DNA from: Vibrio inusitatus
GTDB lineage: Bacteria > Pseudomonadota > Gammaproteobacteria > Enterobacterales > Vibrionaceae
Length of the DNA: 64,000 nt
Direction: 5' to 3'
NCBI GenBank assembly: GCA_024346935.1
Contig: AP024878.1
Coordinates: 2,666,001-2,730,000 of the forward strand
Shown here: piece by piece, positions 56,716 through 64,000 of the stretch
Position numbering within the stretch: the stretch's first letter is position 1
Layout: each line of letters begins with the position of its first letter
The notes under the pieces: generated by a model
What the model was told of the DNA's origin: nothing
The model's database searches: none
The model's input: only the letters and a program-made list of their open reading frames with translations
Program-made: the position numbers and the translations under genes

Positions 56716-58344
56716 ATGACCGTTATGGAACATACTAAGGCTGCAAACATCGATCTTACTCAATATGGTATCAACGGCTCTACCGAAATCGTTCGTAACC
56801 CGAGTTACGAAACGCTTTTCGCAGAGGAAACCAGTGAAACATTACAAGGTTACGAAAAGGGCATAGTGACAGAACTAGGCGCTGTAGCGGTAGATACTGG
56901 TATTTTCACAGGGCGCTCTCCAAAGGATAAATTCATTGTTAAGGATGACACCACACGTGAAAACATGTGGTGGACAACAGATACGGTTAAGAACGATAAC
57001 AAGCCTATCGATCAGGCTGTTTGGAATGATCTAAAGCAGCTAGTAACCACCCAACTTTCTAATAAGCGTCTATTTGTAATTGACGGTTATTGTGGCACTA
57101 ACCCTGATACTCGCCTCGCTGTGCGTATCATCACAGAGGTAGCTTGGCAGGCTCACTTCGTGAAAAACATGTTCTTACGTCCCTCCGAAGAAGAACTTGT
57201 AACCTTTAAGCCTGATTTTGTGGTCATGAATGGCGCAAAATGTACCAACGATAAATGGCAAGAGCATGGCTTGAATTCTGAGAACTTCACAGTATTCAAC
57301 TTAACGGAGAAAATGCAGCTGATCGGTGGCACCTGGTATGGTGGCGAGATGAAGAAAGGCATGTTCGCAATGATGAACTACTTCCTTCCTCTTCAAGACA
57401 TCGCTTCTATGCACTGCTCGGCGAATATGGGCGAAGAAGGTGATGTCGCGGTATTCTTTGGTTTATCCGGTACAGGTAAAACAACTCTATCGACCGATCC
57501 TAAACGTGCATTGATTGGTGATGATGAGCATGGTTGGGATGACGATGGTGTGTTTAACTTTGAGGGAGGTTGCTACGCAAAAACCATCAAGTTATCAAAA
57601 GAAGCAGAGCCAGACATCTACAATGCCATTCGTCGTGACGCACTATTAGAGAACGTAACTGTACGTAATGATGGTTCAATCAACTTTGATGACGGTTCAA
57701 AGACCGAGAATACTCGAGTCTCTTATCCAATCCATCATATTGAGAATATCGTTAAACCTGTTTCTAAGGGCGGGCATGCGAATAAGGTAATTTTCCTATC
57801 TGCAGATGCATTTGGGGTTTTACCACCTGTTTCTAAACTCACCCCAGAGCAGACCAAATATCACTTCCTTTCTGGCTTCACAGCTAAGTTAGCAGGTACT
57901 GAGCGTGGCATTACTGAACCAACGCCAACCTTCTCTGCGTGTTTTGGCGCAGCATTCCTAACGCTACATCCAACTAAATATGCAGAAGTTCTAGTGAAGC
58001 GTATGGAAGCGGCAGGTGCTGAAGCTTATCTTGTTAATACTGGTTGGAATGGTTCTGGCAAGCGTATCTCTATCCAAGATACTCGCGCTATTATTGATGC
58101 CATTCTTGACGGTTCTATCGAGAAAGCAGAAACAGTGACTATCCCCGTGTTTAACCTAGAAGTACCTAAGTCACTACCAGAAGTGAACTCAGAGATATTG
58201 GATCCTCGCGATACTTACGTTGACCCATTGCAATGGGAAAGCAAGGCAAATGATTTGGCCGAGCGCTTTATCAATAACTTTGACAAGTATACCGACAATG
58301 ACGAAGGCAAATCACTAGTTAAAGCTGGACCACAGCTCGATTGA
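56716..58344 (+). CDS. pckA: Phosphoenolpyruvate carboxykinase (ATP)
   Basis: PckA converts oxaloacetate and ATP to phosphoenolpyruvate in gluconeogenesis. It has the RSPKDKFIV segment near residue 65, the metal/substrate block [29 protein letters not shown] near residues 233-261 with the P-loop, the [21 protein letters not shown] motif, and [12 protein letters not shown] choose ATG 56716 with AAGGAG seven bases upstream; the open frame extends 25 codons further without homology. The 542-residue length is the same as that of V. cholerae PckA. It is a single gene downstream of hslRO, as in E. coli. Confidence 0.96.
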   Translation: MTVMEHTKAANIDLTQYGINGSTEIVRNPSYETLFAEETSETLQGYEKGIVTELGAVAVDTGIFTGRSPKDKFIVKDDTTRENMWWTTDTVKNDNKPIDQAVWNDLKQLVTTQLSNKRLFVIDGYCGTNPDTRLAVRIITEVAWQAHFVKNMFLRPSEEELVTFKPDFVVMNGAKCTNDKWQEHGLNSENFTVFNLTEKMQLIGGTWYGGEMKKGMFAMMNYFLPLQDIASMHCSANMGEEGDVAVFFGLSGTGKTTLSTDPKRALIGDDEHGWDDDGVFNFEGGCYAKTIKLSKEAEPDIYNAIRRDALLENVTVRNDGSINFDDGSKTENTRVSYPIHHIENIVKPVSKGGHANKVIFLSADAFGVLPPVSKLTPEQTKYHFLSGFTAKLAGTERGITEPTPTFSACFGAAFLTLHPTKYAEVLVKRMEAAGAEAYLVNTGWNGSGKRISIQDTRAIIDAILDGSIEKAETVTIPVFNLEVPKSLPEVNSEILDPRDTYVDPLQWESKANDLAERFINNFDKYTDNDEGKSLVKAGPQLD

Positions 58345-58362
58345 TCATTCTTGTTGTGAATC

Positions 58363-58387
58363 AAGCCCCTGTTTCAGGGGCTTTTTT
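58363..58387 (+). terminator. Intrinsic terminator of pckA
   Basis: AAGCCCCTG (58363-58371) pairs with CAGGGGCTT (58375-58383) around a three-base loop, with a T run behind it. Confidence 0.87.
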
Positions 58388-58448
58388 ATTGATAAACAAT
58401 AAGATATAAGTCATCTTTACCCATACGCAAACACCATTGGGAAATAGG

Positions 58449-60344
58449 ATGAAGGCTGTACTAAAAATCAGTGTCTGGGCGATATTGCTTTTTATAGCAG
58501 GGCTTATTGCGCTATTTCTGATCTTACAAACCTCTCATTCAAGCTGGTTAACTCAGCAAATCCTTTCTCGTATAACCAACAATGCGATTCAGATAGAAGA
58601 GTCACACTATCAATATCCCGATCAATTGACTCTATCTCGAGTGACCATCCCTCAGCCCAATGACTCTGTTATAGCCATCAATAACCTACAATTAAACTTC
58701 GAGGCACAATGGCGTTGGCCTAGACCCCTCTCAATAACCGATGTGCTGATCTCTGGAATCAACCTACCCGAAGGGATCCCTGATAAAAAAGCGCTCGATA
58801 GCCTAGTTCAGCATTGGCAGCCTCAGCATATCGAAATCCGAGGTATGGATTTTGCGAGCAACGACGTTATAGCTCGAGGTATTCAACTCACCTACACTCC
58901 AAAAGCACCTTATCCTGAAGGATACCTTAATATCGATAGTGAACAGGTGTACTGGAAGGGCGAAGCCTTTGACAACTTTAAAGCCAGAATCAATTACGTT
59001 AAGGATAAAACTCAGTTAGACCTTGTCAGTTTTAATTGGCGTGGAGGCGAAATTCAATTCATTGCTGAAGAAAGCAATGATGGCTGGGTGGTCAACGATG
59101 CGCTAGTACGAAATATGCAGCTTTCTGAGCCCCTATTTTCTCAATCAGAACCACCGCCATTGATTCCTCTCTTAGAAGACATCATGTTGATTGAACACAT
59201 AGAGATAGAACGTTCCAGTTGGCAGGCAAATGACCTTGCATTCAACCAAATACATTTGCAGCTAAGCAACTGGGATCTACGCAAAGATTTGTGGACACAA
59301 GACAGTTCATTTCAATTTGCAGCAGAGAGCGCTGCTTGGCATGAGCAACTACTATTGGAGCCACAACTATCAGGGCAATTTTCAGCACACAGCATTCAAT
59401 TCGATAAGTTTAGTTTTTTATTTGAGCAGGGGCAGTTCACGACCAGTGGTCAACTGTCTCAAGATAGCGTGCTCCTTAATGAACTAGAGGTTAAGAACTT
59501 AGAATGGAGCATTGAAGACCCTGATATTCATAATGCAGTAATGACATCACTAGATAGTCTAGAGAAAATTGAAATAGAGAAACTTAAGGTAGAGCGCAGT
59601 CAAATTATTGATATTTCTACTGACAATCATTGGCAGGCATCAAATATTAACGCCGAAGGTAGAAAGCTGACCCTAAAGAAAAATGGGCAATGGGCGCTTT
59701 GGAATGGCTCCTTTGCAGTTAGTGCGAATAGCTTATCCGCATTCGGCATGACATCTATCAAGCCTTATCTAGAGACCGATACTACTGACGGACGATGGCA
59801 TGTAAGACAGCTATTTGTGCCAATAGATGATGGATTAATCAAAGCAGATTCTACTATTGACCTGGGACTAGCCAGTTATCCATGGCAAATATCAGTTCAG
59901 GCTTACGGTTTGCCTTTAGAAAGAATTACACACCCGCTAGATACGGCCATTGATTGGAGAGGACTTGCAGACTTAACTATTGATTTAGGCGGACTGGGCG
60001 GCGATGAATTAATGTTAAAACACAGTCTTGATGGTCAGGTAAAAATAGCCCCTCATGACGTGCAGTTAACCTTACCTTTCTCTCCAAAAGATAAACACTC
60101 AGTGATCATTCCTGAAGTGAACATCGAAGCAAACAGAGGAATTGTAAAGGTGGCAGAGATTCAATTCGTCAGTCAAGACTTGTCTGGAAGCATACAAGGC
60201 AGTGTTGACCTAGTTGATCTAGAAAGAGGCGACATTAAGTTCCACCTCAGCACAGATTGCCTGTCTCTATCTTCAACATTGCCTCAAGGGCGTAATCAAA
60301 TATCGATGAACTGCCCTAAGGCTGACACTCAAGAAAAACCCTAA
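58449..60344 (+). CDS. AsmA-like inner membrane-anchored protein
   Basis: The protein of about 631 residues has an N-terminal transmembrane anchor (LKISVWAILLFIAGLIALFLILQ) followed by a long periplasmic part rich in beta strands. The repeating pattern of LTLSRVTIPQP, VIAINNLQLNFEAQW, and the late NQISMNCPKA is like AsmA-type proteins, which act in phospholipid transport or outer membrane assembly. No named family member is recognised. I choose ATG 58449 (MKAVLKI), with GGGA upstream; a TTG at 58437 is in frame. The last four bases overlap the yiiD-like gene end. Confidence 0.62.
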   Translation: MKAVLKISVWAILLFIAGLIALFLILQTSHSSWLTQQILSRITNNAIQIEESHYQYPDQLTLSRVTIPQPNDSVIAINNLQLNFEAQWRWPRPLSITDVLISGINLPEGIPDKKALDSLVQHWQPQHIEIRGMDFASNDVIARGIQLTYTPKAPYPEGYLNIDSEQVYWKGEAFDNFKARINYVKDKTQLDLVSFNWRGGEIQFIAEESNDGWVVNDALVRNMQLSEPLFSQSEPPPLIPLLEDIMLIEHIEIERSSWQANDLAFNQIHLQLSNWDLRKDLWTQDSSFQFAAESAAWHEQLLLEPQLSGQFSAHSIQFDKFSFLFEQGQFTTSGQLSQDSVLLNELEVKNLEWSIEDPDIHNAVMTSLDSLEKIEIEKLKVERSQIIDISTDNHWQASNINAEGRKLTLKKNGQWALWNGSFAVSANSLSAFGMTSIKPYLETDTTDGRWHVRQLFVPIDDGLIKADSTIDLGLASYPWQISVQAYGLPLERITHPLDTAIDWRGLADLTIDLGGLGGDELMLKHSLDGQVKIAPHDVQLTLPFSPKDKHSVIIPEVNIEANRGIVKVAEIQFVSQDLSGSIQGSVDLVDLERGDIKFHLSTDCLSLSSTLPQGRNQISMNCPKADTQEKP

Positions 60345-60358
60345 ACGCTTAGGGTTTT
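60335..60358. terminator. Bidirectional terminator embedded in two convergent stop codons
   Basis: AAAACCCTAA (60335-60344) pairs with TTAGGGTTTT (60349-60358) around ACGC. The TAA of the AsmA-like gene (60342-60344) and the TAG of the yiiD-like gene (60343-60341 on the minus strand) both lie in the left arm. Tails are T-rich on either strand. Confidence 0.75.
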
Positions 60359-61264
60359 ATTAGCTTTTGAGCTCGGCAGTAATACATAAGTACCTGTAAA
60401 TTCTACCGCTTCTTGTGTGCCACTATAAATAAACACCTTAATAATAATTCGTGCACGACGTCCACCTTCTAGCCTATCAAGATCACCACTAATACCATCC
60501 AAGGAGGTACTTGCCTTCGGGCTCTCTTTTACCGGGTGACGATAGCGAATGTTGCTGTCCGCAAGCACGATATCTGCATGAAGATTTCTCTCTTTCATCA
60601 ACAGCCACGCCATTCCCCACCCTGTCAGCGTCGCTAAGGTAAATGCTGATCCCGCAAACATCGTATTGTGTGGATTAAGGTTTGGATTTAGCTGAGCAAC
60701 ACATTCGAACTTGTAGCCCGTATACTGATTAATCTTAATTCCCATTTTATCACTAATAGGGATCTGCTCTTCCCAGCGACTCTGTAGTTCATTACACCAA
60801 TCAGGGCGTCGTAATACGTTCGCCATAGGGTCGATAGCTTTAATCATTTGTTGATGGCGTACAGGTCCTCGTTCATCGCTTAATGAACCTTGACTTTCAA
60901 AGCCATTATTTCGATAGAACTCAATAGCATCTTCACGAGCATTACACACCAGTCGCTTCACGCCCTCTTCTCTAGCGAGAGACTCTAAAGCGACCATAAT
61001 CAAAGAACCAACACCTTTGCCCTGACGGTTCTTCTTCACCGCCATATAACGGATCTGTCCATCATCATCAGCAGTAACGTACAAGCGCCCTATGGCAACG
61101 GGGCGGCCTCGACTGTCTACGATCATACGATGATGGCTAAGCTCATCGTATTCATCTCTTTCTGAGCCTTTTGGCCTTTGCCAAGGTTCACGTAACATCT
61201 GCCAACGAAAGTGATAATATTTCTGTAGCTGGTTTTCTGTACTTGGTGTAATCAGTTTAAACAT
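60341..61264 (-). CDS. YiiD-like fusion of GNAT acetyltransferase and hotdog (thioesterase-like) domain
   Basis: The 307-residue protein has an N-terminal GNAT domain with MAVKKNRQGKGVGSLIMVALE (the acetyl-CoA loop RQGKGVG, near residues 75-95) and NGFESQG, and a C-terminal YiiD_C hotdog domain from about residue 160 with HNTMFAGSAFTLATLTGWGMAWLL. E. coli YiiD has the same two-domain layout and has been linked to malonyl-ACP decarboxylase activity, priming fatty acid synthesis. The order yihY-dtd-yiiD is the same as in E. coli. The function here is by similarity. Confidence 0.85.
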   Translation of the reverse strand: MFKLITPSTENQLQKYYHFRWQMLREPWQRPKGSERDEYDELSHHRMIVDSRGRPVAIGRLYVTADDDGQIRYMAVKKNRQGKGVGSLIMVALESLAREEGVKRLVCNAREDAIEFYRNNGFESQGSLSDERGPVRHQQMIKAIDPMANVLRRPDWCNELQSRWEEQIPISDKMGIKINQYTGYKFECVAQLNPNLNPHNTMFAGSAFTLATLTGWGMAWLLMKERNLHADIVLADSNIRYRHPVKESPKASTSLDGISGDLDRLEGGRRARIIIKVFIYSGTQEAVEFTGTYVLLPSSKANKTLSV

Positions 61265-61309
61265 ATGAATTCAGGTCCATTGGAATCAATCAGTTATAGA
61301 GCAATGGTC

Positions 61310-61744
61310 TTAGACTTGAAGCCAGAAGGTAACAGGACCATCATTGACCAGCGAGACCTTCATATCTGCGGCAAATTGACCGCGCTCAGTCGGAAGCACT
61401 TCCGCGCACCGATCAGAAAAGTACTCATACAAACGCTCAGCATCGGCAGGTGCCGCGCCACGTGAAAATCCTGCACGAGTTCCTTTCTTAGTGTCGGCAG
61501 GTAGCGTGAATTGGGAGACCACTAACACACTACCATCTACTTGCTTCACATTCAGATTCATTTTGTCGTCATCATCACCAAACACACGATAAGTGGTTAC
61601 CCGCTCCATCAAGCGTTTAGCTTTGGCTTCATCATCATCTCTTTCTACGCCAAGTAAGACTAACAAGCCTTGACCGATATCTCCGACTACTTCACCGTCG
61701 ACCTTTACTGTGGCCTCACTCACTCTCTGAATCAGAGCTATCAC
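61310..61744 (-). CDS. dtd: D-aminoacyl-tRNA deacylase
   Basis: Dtd removes D-amino acids (and glycine from mischarged tRNA) from tRNA. The 144-residue protein shows the two family motifs: [12 protein letters not shown] near residues 77-88 and NDGPVTFWL near residues 133-141, which form the chiral proof-reading pocket at the dimer interface. Length matches E. coli (145). It begins inside the end of yihY, overlapping by 29 bases, and lies before the yiiD-like gene on the same strand. Confidence 0.97.
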   Translation of the reverse strand: MIALIQRVSEATVKVDGEVVGDIGQGLLVLLGVERDDDEAKAKRLMERVTTYRVFGDDDDKMNLNVKQVDGSVLVVSQFTLPADTKKGTRAGFSRGAAPADAERLYEYFSDRCAEVLPTERGQFAADMKVSLVNDGPVTFWLQV

Positions 61745-62630
61745 TTCGAATCCTTTTTCTCATTAATTTATCTTGGTAATACAAAAACCATTTAATGCTG
61801 AATGGCTCGTTCACCCGCCACACCTCATCTTCACCTAAACTGGCGGTGATTTCGGCCCCGATCAACACTATCATCCAACAAAGATAAATCCACATAAATA
61901 ACAGAGGGACTGCTGCCAAAGCACCATAGATCAACTGGTATGAAGGAAACTGCGACACGTAGTAAGCAAACAGCTTTTTACTAATTTCAAATAAACAGCC
62001 GGCAACGAAGGCACCTGCTAAAGCATGATTAAAGCGAACCTTAATATTAGGCACTAGCAGATAAAGCCCAAAAAAGGCTAGAAAAGAAAAGGTAATAGGC
62101 AACAGGCCATATACCAAATGCACCGTATCTTCACTCCAAACTCTTAACGATCCAATATAAGAAGAAAAGACCAAGCTCATACCCACTAATACTGGACCTA
62201 AAGTGAGTACCATCCAATACATAGAAAATGAATATACTGTTCGGCGCTTCTTACGAACTCGCCAAATATAGTTGAGGTTTTTATCTATGGCCGAAATCAG
62301 TAGCAGGGCAGCAAAGAATAGGAACACTAGCCCTATCGAAGTCATCTTGCCCGTATTGGCAATAAATTCATTTAGGGTGTGCTGAATCGCTTCACCAGCA
62401 GCAGGAACAAAATTACTAAACACAAACTGTTGAACTGTATCCCCTGCACCTTCAAATATAGGCACACGCGATAACGCAGTTAAAGTAACCGTTGTTAAAG
62501 GGACCAAAGATAATAGAGTGATGTAAGCCATATAACCTGCATTCACAGGCAATCTATCGTGCTTGGCTCTTTGATAGAGGTAGCCAAAGTAATGTAAAAA
62601 TACATGTACCCAGCTTGGAAGATTAAGCAT
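61716..62630 (-). CDS. yihY: YihY/BrkB family inner membrane protein
   Basis: The 304-residue protein has about six transmembrane segments. The N-terminal [22 protein letters not shown] and the C-terminal [30 protein letters not shown] are the YihY (formerly annotated RNase BN) family marks. Its role is unknown; the old RNase BN name is not supported by this family. The C-terminal tail is acidic and serine-rich. It is the first gene of the yihY-dtd-yiiD group and overlaps dtd by 29 bases. Confidence 0.9.
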   Translation of the reverse strand: MLNLPSWVHVFLHYFGYLYQRAKHDRLPVNAGYMAYITLLSLVPLTTVTLTALSRVPIFEGAGDTVQQFVFSNFVPAAGEAIQHTLNEFIANTGKMTSIGLVFLFFAALLLISAIDKNLNYIWRVRKKRRTVYSFSMYWMVLTLGPVLVGMSLVFSSYIGSLRVWSEDTVHLVYGLLPITFSFLAFFGLYLLVPNIKVRFNHALAGAFVAGCLFEISKKLFAYYVSQFPSYQLIYGALAAVPLLFMWIYLCWMIVLIGAEITASLGEDEVWRVNEPFSIKWFLYYQDKLMRKRIRSDSSDSESE

Positions 62631-62744
62631 TTACTGCGTCCTGCTGTAATACCAATAGTGGTTTTAAAATGGAGACGTATTTACAAGTCATCATGACTTG
62701 TCGCTTTAAAAATCAATTTATTACGAAAGAAGTTTCAGTTTAGC

Positions 62745-62796
62745 AAAAAAAACAGCCCCGCAGAAGTGAGCCAAAAAAGGGACTCCTGCGGGGCTG
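62745..62796 (-). terminator. Intrinsic terminator of typA with long inner loop
   Basis: CAGCCCCGCAG (62753-62763) pairs perfectly with CTGCGGGGCTG (62786-62796). The 22-base loop could form a small inner hairpin. On the minus strand the stem is followed by eight T residues. It is about 50 bases past the typA stop. Confidence 0.85.
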
Positions 62797-62844
62797 CACT
62801 CAGACCATGCTATGCACTCAATGCATAGCTAGTTTGAGATTAGA

Positions 62845-64000
62845 TTACTTAGCTGGACGAGCTGCACGCTTACGCTCATTTTCAGTAAGAAGTTTCTTAC
62901 GAATACGAACGTTTAATGGCGTTACTTCTACTAGTTCATCTTCATCGATAAACTCAAGAGCCTGCTCTAGAGTGTGCTTGATCGGTGGAGAAAGAACTTG
63001 TGCTTCATCCGTACCAGATGCACGAACGTTAGTTAGCTGCTTACCTTTCAGACAGTTTACTGTTAAATCATTTGAACGGTTATGAATACCGATAACTTGA
63101 CCTTCATAAACTTCATCTGCGTGCTCAGCAAATAGGCGACCACGAGCTTGAAGGAAAAACAAAGCGTAAGTCAGTGCTTTACCAGTCGCGTTTGAAACTA
63201 GAACGCCATTGTTACGCTGACCAATGATACCGCCCTTGTAAGGACCGTAGTGATCGTATGAGTGGTAAATAAGACCAGAACCAGACGTCATTGTTAGGAA
63301 TTCAGTTTGGAAGCCAATAAGACCACGAGAAGGCATCATAAAGTCCATGCGAACACGGCCTTTGCCATCTGGTGCCATATCCGTTAGTTCACCTTTACGA
63401 AGACCAATGCTTTCCATGATTGCACCTTGGTGCTCATCAAGTACATCGATAGTAACCGTTTCAAACGGTTCCATTTTCTGTCCGTCTTCTTCTTTAATGA
63501 TTACTTCTGGACGAGATACTGCAAGCTCAAAGCCTTCACGACGCATGTTCTCGATCAGGATAGATAGGTGAAGTTCACCACGGCCTGATACACGGAAACG
63601 GTCTGGACTTTCAGTTTCTTCAACGCGTAATGCAACGTTGTGAACTAGTTCTTTCTCTAGACGCTCAAGGATATTACGTGAAGTAACGAACTTACCTTCT
63701 TTACCCGCAAACGGAGACGTGTTTACTTGGAAAGTCATGGTTACTGTTGGTTCATCAACAGATAACGCTTCCATTGCTTCAACATTGTTTACGTCACAGA
63801 TAGTGTCTGAAATTTTCAGCTCACCAAGGCCTGTAATTGCGATAATGTCACCGGCATTAGCTTGATCAACTTCATGACGGTCAAGACCTAGGTAACCTAG
63901 AACCGTACCTACTTTACCGTTACGTTTTTTACCTTCAGCATTAACGATAGTTACTTGCTGGTTTGGCTTAACGCTACCACGAGTTACACGACATACACCG
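62845..64000 (-). CDS. typA: Translational GTPase TypA/BipA, C-terminal part (cut by window edge)
   Basis: The reading frame is open from base 64000 to the stop at 62845, about 385 codons, which is roughly the C-terminal two thirds of the usual ~609-residue protein. Visible parts are the domain II beta barrel (VTRGSVKPNQQV, GDIIAITGLGELKI), domain III and V (SGRGELHLSILIENMRREGFEL, with the RGL loop MPSRGLIGFQTEFL), and the TypA-specific C-terminal domain ending NVRIRKKLLTENERKRA. The GTPase domain lies outside the window. BipA is a ribosome-binding GTPase for assembly and stress adaptation. It is downstream of nothing seen here and ends at its own terminator. Confidence 0.96.
   Translation of the reverse strand, partial: GVCRVTRGSVKPNQQVTIVNAEGKKRNGKVGTVLGYLGLDRHEVDQANAGDIIAITGLGELKISDTICDVNNVEAMEALSVDEPTVTMTFQVNTSPFAGKEGKFVTSRNILERLEKELVHNVALRVEETESPDRFRVSGRGELHLSILIENMRREGFELAVSRPEVIIKEEDGQKMEPFETVTIDVLDEHQGAIMESIGLRKGELTDMAPDGKGRVRMDFMMPSRGLIGFQTEFLTMTSGSGLIYHSYDHYGPYKGGIIGQRNNGVLVSNATGKALTYALFFLQARGRLFAEHADEVYEGQVIGIHNRSNDLTVNCLKGKQLTNVRASGTDEAQVLSPPIKHTLEQALEFIDEDELVEVTPLNVRIRKKLLTENERKRAARPAK

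Noticed and set aside
1..64000. tRNA, rRNA, CRISPR, insertion sequence or prophage
   Set aside because: No tandem direct-repeat array, transposase or integrase motif, cloverleaf or rRNA-like sequence was recognised on either strand by eye; a tool scan could still find small RNAs.

Overview
The window looks like a stretch of the main chromosome of a marine gammaproteobacterium of the Vibrionaceae, most likely a Vibrio. This rests on gene content and order: metL-metB/metJ, rpmE, priA, cytR, ftsN, hslVU; an LPS core locus bounded by hldD and coaD-mutM-rpmG-rpmB; recG/tex; greB-ompR-envZ; nfuA-comF/bioH; nudE-cysQ; a complete type II secretion operon; hslRO-pckA; and typA. A short FtsN, a KdkA Kdo kinase next to WaaA, and close agreement with Vibrio Eps proteins point the same way. 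Base composition is moderate in the housekeeping parts and by eye much more AT-rich between about 14.3 and 23.7 kb. No rRNA, tRNA, CRISPR array, insertion sequence or prophage gene was seen.

Layout. 1-11 kb: methionine genes with a tandem MetJ operator, a short malic enzyme, rpmE, priA, cytR, ftsN and the heat-shock protease hslVU behind a consensus sigma-32 promoter. 11-29 kb: the lipopolysaccharide region. It holds a Wzz-type chain-length regulator, hldD, a lipid A acyltransferase homologue, a WaaL-like ligase, a Stealth-type phosphotransferase, several GT2/GT4/GT9 glycosyltransferases, a pyruvyltransferase-family protein, a CDP-glycerol glycerophosphotransferase-like protein, a QueC-like PP-loop protein, waaA, kdkA and a UDP-glucuronate-epimerase-like gene. 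Direction changes repeatedly and coding ends overlap. 29-43 kb: ribosomal proteins L28 and L33, recG, tex, a secreted protein with four tandem retropepsin-like units, greB, ompR-envZ, nfuA, comF, bioH, cysQ and nudE. 43-55 kb: gspC to gspN (eps), all on the minus strand with tight overlaps. 55-64 kb: hslR-hslO with a sigma-32-like promoter, pckA, an AsmA-like protein, a yiiD-like fusion, dtd, yihY and the 3' part of typA.

How the parts fit: the LPS genes supply heptose (HldD), the Kdo transferase (WaaA), Kdo phosphorylation (KdkA), core sugar transfer, O-antigen ligation (WaaL-like) and chain length control (Wzz-like), plus candidate phosphate, pyruvate and amide-type decorations. OmpR-EnvZ and the type II secretion operon are the other large envelope systems. 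The least ordinary items are the QueC-like protein and the phosphotransferase and pyruvyltransferase genes inside the LPS locus, and the four-unit retropepsin-like protein between tex and greB, in which only the first and last units keep the catalytic Asp-Thr-Gly-Ala motif.

Limits: everything was read by eye. Family calls come from motifs and remembered homologues, with no database search. Sugar specificities of the glycosyltransferases cannot be deduced from the sequence.
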